The notes under the pieces were generated by a model. It saw nothing but the letters and a program-made list of their open reading frames with translations, searched no databases and was not told the DNA's origin. A stretch of DNA of 64,000 nt from Bacillota bacterium (GTDB lineage: Bacteria; Bacillota; Clostridia; Lachnospirales; Lachnospiraceae), in the NCBI GenBank assembly GCA_023387655.1, contig JAEWHR010000116.1:23878-87877 (forward strand). The letters are read 5' to 3'. A program made the translations under genes and the position numbers. Below are positions 61,648 to 64,000 of this stretch, in pieces. Position 1 is the stretch's first letter, and the number at the start of each line of letters is the position of its first letter.

Positions 61648-62289
61648 GTGAGAGTTTTATTAACGGCATTCGACCCTTTTGGAGGAGATCATATAAATCC
61701 AGCCAGTGAAGCCCTTAATCTAATAAATCTAGAAAGAGAAGATATTCAAATTATAAAACTAATCGTTCCAACTGTATTTTACAAATCAATAGCTGTTGTG
61801 ACAGAGGCAATAGAAAAAGAAAAACCTGATGTCGTTCTATGCCTTGGTCAAGCAGGTGGTAGAAAAGAAATTACACCAGAACGAGTTGCAATTAATATAA
61901 ATGATGCAAGGATTTGCGATAACGATGGGAATCAACCAATTGATACTAAAATCTATGAAGATGGTGAATCTGCTTATTTTTCAACACTTCCAATCAAAGC
62001 AATCGTTGATAAAATAAAGGAAGCGGGTCTACCTTCTGCCGTTTCCAACAGTGCCGGTACATTTGTCTGCAACCACTTAATGTATGGAGTGTTATACTAT
62101 ATATCGAAACATCATTATCAAATGAAGGCAGGTTTTCTTCATATCCCTTATATGATGGAACAAGTGAAGTTCCTAGAAGATAAACCAGCTCTATCATTAG
62201 AGCAAATTGTTCAAGGGATTGAGCTAGCGATTGAAGCTATCGCTTGTAATGAAGTTGATATTAGAATGACTGGTGGGAGCGAATGTTAA
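61648..62289 (+). CDS. pcp: Pyroglutamyl-peptidase I
   Basis: A 213-residue cytosolic cysteine peptidase that removes N-terminal pyroglutamate. The catalytic triad is visible: Glu78 (ITPERVAININD), Cys141 (SAGTFVCNHLMY) and His165 (GFLHIPYM); spacing equals the family norm. The N-terminus VLLTAFDPFGGDHINPASEA is also diagnostic. Start is GTG, with AAGGATGG about 8 nt upstream. The binding protein of the DUF3798 importer is encoded divergently, which makes an imported pyroglutamyl peptide or related compound a reasonable guess for its substrate, though this is not shown. Confidence in the enzyme is very high. Confidence 0.95.
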   Translation: MRVLLTAFDPFGGDHINPASEALNLINLEREDIQIIKLIVPTVFYKSIAVVTEAIEKEKPDVVLCLGQAGGRKEITPERVAININDARICDNDGNQPIDTKIYEDGESAYFSTLPIKAIVDKIKEAGLPSAVSNSAGTFVCNHLMYGVLYYISKHHYQMKAGFLHIPYMMEQVKFLEDKPALSLEQIVQGIELAIEAIACNEVDIRMTGGSEC

Positions 62290-62337
62290 GTAAATTAATA
62301 TTTACTATATTTTAAGAAGGGATTAAGGTTGATTTCA

Positions 62338-63693
62338 ATGAGAAGATTTTCAATTGTAGTATCCGGTATTTTATTATGTGCAACACTGCTTCTTGGCTGT
62401 AACCAAAAATTATCGAAAGATAATGAAACCCTATCTGGTTCAAACTCACAAAAGACAGAAATTAATAATCAAGAGACCCAAAATGAAGAGGGAAAAACTA
62501 AAGATGATCAAAATTCTGAAGTACAAAACACCCCTACACCGACAATCACAATGATACCTAACATTGAATCAAATGAAATAATACCACCAGACCTATCATT
62601 TGATCACAAAGATTTACCATCGAATCCAGCAATTTCTTTTGTAGGTAATATGAAGATAGGATGGAATCTTGGAAATACTTTTGACGCGATCAGTGATACC
62701 AATTTAACGAATGAACTAAATTATGAGAGTTCTTGGAGTGGGATAAAGACAACAAAAGAAATGATTGAAACGATTAAGGATGCTGGCTTTCAATCCATTA
62801 GAATCCCTGTTTCTTGGCATAATCATGTATCTGGTGATGATTTTACCATCAGTGAAGTTTGGCTTAATCGAGTACAAGAAGTAGTTGATTATGCGATTGA
62901 TCTTGATATGTATGTAATATTAAATACTCATCATGATGTTAGCAAGGAGTTCTATTACCCAAGTAATGAACATTTAGAATCTTCAAAAAAATATATCAGA
63001 TCAATATGGACGCAAGTCAGTGAACGTTTTTCCTCTTATGGTGAAAAACTACTATTTGAAGGAATGAACGAACCAAGGCTTACAGATACAAATTACGAAT
63101 GGTGGTTAGATTTATCGAAACCTGAGTGTATCGAAGCGATTGAGTGTGTCAATCAATTAAACCAAGAATTTGTTGATACAGTTCGTAAATCCGGAGGTGA
63201 AAATTCAACTAGATATCTTTTGATACCAGGATATGTCGCATCGTATCAATATGCAATTATCAATGATTTTGTATTGCCAAGAGATAGTGTGAATGATCGA
63301 CTAATCGTTTCTGTTCACGCCTATATACCATATGACTTTGCGCTTAGAAACCCAAAAGAAGGCGGTAGTATTACGAAATGGAGTTCTAAAATAACAAGCT
63401 GTACTAAGGAAATTGATACATTTTTAAATAGTTTATATCAGAAATTTATTAAGAATGGTATTCCTGTAATTATAGGTGAATTTGGCGCTAGAGAGAAAGA
63501 GAATAATTTAGAGTCACGTGTAGAATATGCTACTTATTACATAGGAGCAGCAAAAGCGAATGGAATCATTTGTTTTTGGTGGGATAATCATGCATTTAAA
63601 GGGGATGGAGAGAACTTCGGTCTTTTGGATAGAAAGAAATGCGAAATTAAATACCCGGAGATTTTGCAAGGTTTAATGAAGTATGCTGAATAA
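62338..63693 (+). CDS. GH5 cellulase-type lipoprotein
   Basis: About 451 residues. The lipobox LLLGC (Cys21) is followed by a Ser/Thr/Asn/Glu linker (about 22-90), so a surface-displayed enzyme is likely. The GH5 barrel (about 95-450) shows MKIGWNLGNTFDAI, FQSIRIPVSWHNHV, MYVILNTHHD, acid/base Glu245 in FEGMNEPR, VSVHAYIPY and nucleophile Glu381 in PVIIGEFGA. Substrate is a beta-1,4-glucan (cellulose, mannan or mixed linkage) by family; the exact specificity is not readable. Start ATG 62338 is used, but TTG at 62329 is equally close to a weak GAAGGG site. No dockerin or cellulose-binding module is visible. Monocistronic. Confidence 0.9.
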   Translation: MRRFSIVVSGILLCATLLLGCNQKLSKDNETLSGSNSQKTEINNQETQNEEGKTKDDQNSEVQNTPTPTITMIPNIESNEIIPPDLSFDHKDLPSNPAISFVGNMKIGWNLGNTFDAISDTNLTNELNYESSWSGIKTTKEMIETIKDAGFQSIRIPVSWHNHVSGDDFTISEVWLNRVQEVVDYAIDLDMYVILNTHHDVSKEFYYPSNEHLESSKKYIRSIWTQVSERFSSYGEKLLFEGMNEPRLTDTNYEWWLDLSKPECIEAIECVNQLNQEFVDTVRKSGGENSTRYLLIPGYVASYQYAIINDFVLPRDSVNDRLIVSVHAYIPYDFALRNPKEGGSITKWSSKITSCTKEIDTFLNSLYQKFIKNGIPVIIGEFGAREKENNLESRVEYATYYIGAAKANGIICFWWDNHAFKGDGENFGLLDRKKCEIKYPEILQGLMKYAE

Positions 63694-63850
63694 TATCATG
63701 ATAAATGTAGAATGAAAACTTGAAGAATTTCAATGGGTTCATTTCCATGGATGCATTTTAGAAGTACTATAATTAAATAAGAAATTATAAGACTTTATGT
63801 AATGGTATAAATATATAAATAGATAATGTATGGTAATAGGAAAAATAAAA

Positions 63851-63940
63851 GTAAGTGATAGTATAATAGTAAGTAAAAGAATAATAGTAAGTGAAAGAAT
63901 AATAGTAAGTGAAAGAATAATAGTAAGAGGAAGAACAATA
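63851..63940 (+). repeat. 18-bp tandem repeat, five copies
   Basis: GTAAGTGAAAGAATAATA and variants repeat exactly every 18 bp at 63851, 63869, 63887, 63905 and 63923. Copies 3 and 4 are identical, so the array is recent. It lies in the 307-bp stretch after the GH5 gene, which otherwise shows no gene up to the window end. Confidence 0.9.
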
Positions 63941-64000
63941 AGAATAAGACCAAAAATGAAAGAGTCATGATGTAACGGAGTAAGATGGTTTTCTTACAAA

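Noticed and set aside
63851..63940. CRISPR-like array at the window end
   Set aside because: The 18-bp units are contiguous with no variable spacers; it is a simple tandem repeat.

Overview
The window is about 64 kb of AT-rich chromosomal DNA from a low-GC Gram-positive anaerobe. Strong AGGAGG-type ribosome binding sites, frequent TTG starts, lipobox signal peptides, membrane-bound AraC regulators, YesM/YesN two-component systems and cytosolic GH2/GH43 enzymes next to sugar ABC importers point to a plant-polysaccharide-degrading Clostridia of the Lachnospiraceae, such as the Lachnoclostridium phytofermentans group. That placement is inference from gene content; no rRNA is present to confirm it. 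No tRNA, rRNA, CRISPR array, phage or insertion sequence was found.

Layout. 1-2.4 kb (minus): a PhoB-type response regulator, its kinase and a truncated PepSY protein, with an 11-bp direct repeat before the PepSY gene. 2.5-9.4 kb: a lipoprotein, a YCII protein, a PHP-type metallohydrolase, an SH3-NlpC/P60 cell-wall hydrolase, MscL with a zinc-ribbon tail, and a DbpA-type helicase. 9.7-18 kb: a YesN regulator, YesM kinase and membrane-anchored sugar-binding protein, followed after a terminator by a complete sugar ABC importer (ATPase, permease, binding lipoprotein). This looks like a sensor unit controlling its transporter. 18-26 kb: two large secreted BspA-type repeat proteins, a lipoprotein serpin, a tiny Cys-rich protein, and a pair made of a chimeric effector-binding protein and a DUF4176 membrane protein. 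26-34 kb: free-methionine-sulfoxide reductase, an ABC-F ribosome-protection factor with its own leader peptide and hairpin, DUF2500, a membrane protein, 8-oxoguanine glycosylase, and a large SPFH protein on the minus strand. 34-46 kb: a carbohydrate-use locus with a membrane AraC regulator, a CUT1 importer lacking an ATPase, split beta-galactosidase LacL/LacM, a zinc-ribbon membrane protein, an aldo/keto reductase and a GH43 enzyme. 46-55.6 kb: a secreted beta-helix protein, QueG, an NADH-oxidase-type flavoprotein, DUF434, a short-chain dehydrogenase behind a Rex-like operator, and an FtsH paralogue. 55.8-61.3 kb (minus): a four-gene ABC importer with a DUF3798 binding protein of unknown substrate. 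61.6-63.7 kb: pyroglutamyl-peptidase and a GH5 cellulase-type lipoprotein.

Much of the content serves uptake and breakdown of external carbohydrate or peptide, surface proteins, and the regulators for them. The intergenic regions carry an unusual number of short degenerate tandem repeats (six sets with units of 15-44 bp) and long inverted repeats.

The most rewarding places for follow-up are the ABC-F leader (27942-28043), the three-component sugar sensor (9719-14084), the four-module SPFH protein (31712-33667), the DUF3798 transporter with its operator-like repeats (55797-61583), the Rex-like palindrome (52565-52584), the serpin reactive loop and the zinc-ribbon MscL.
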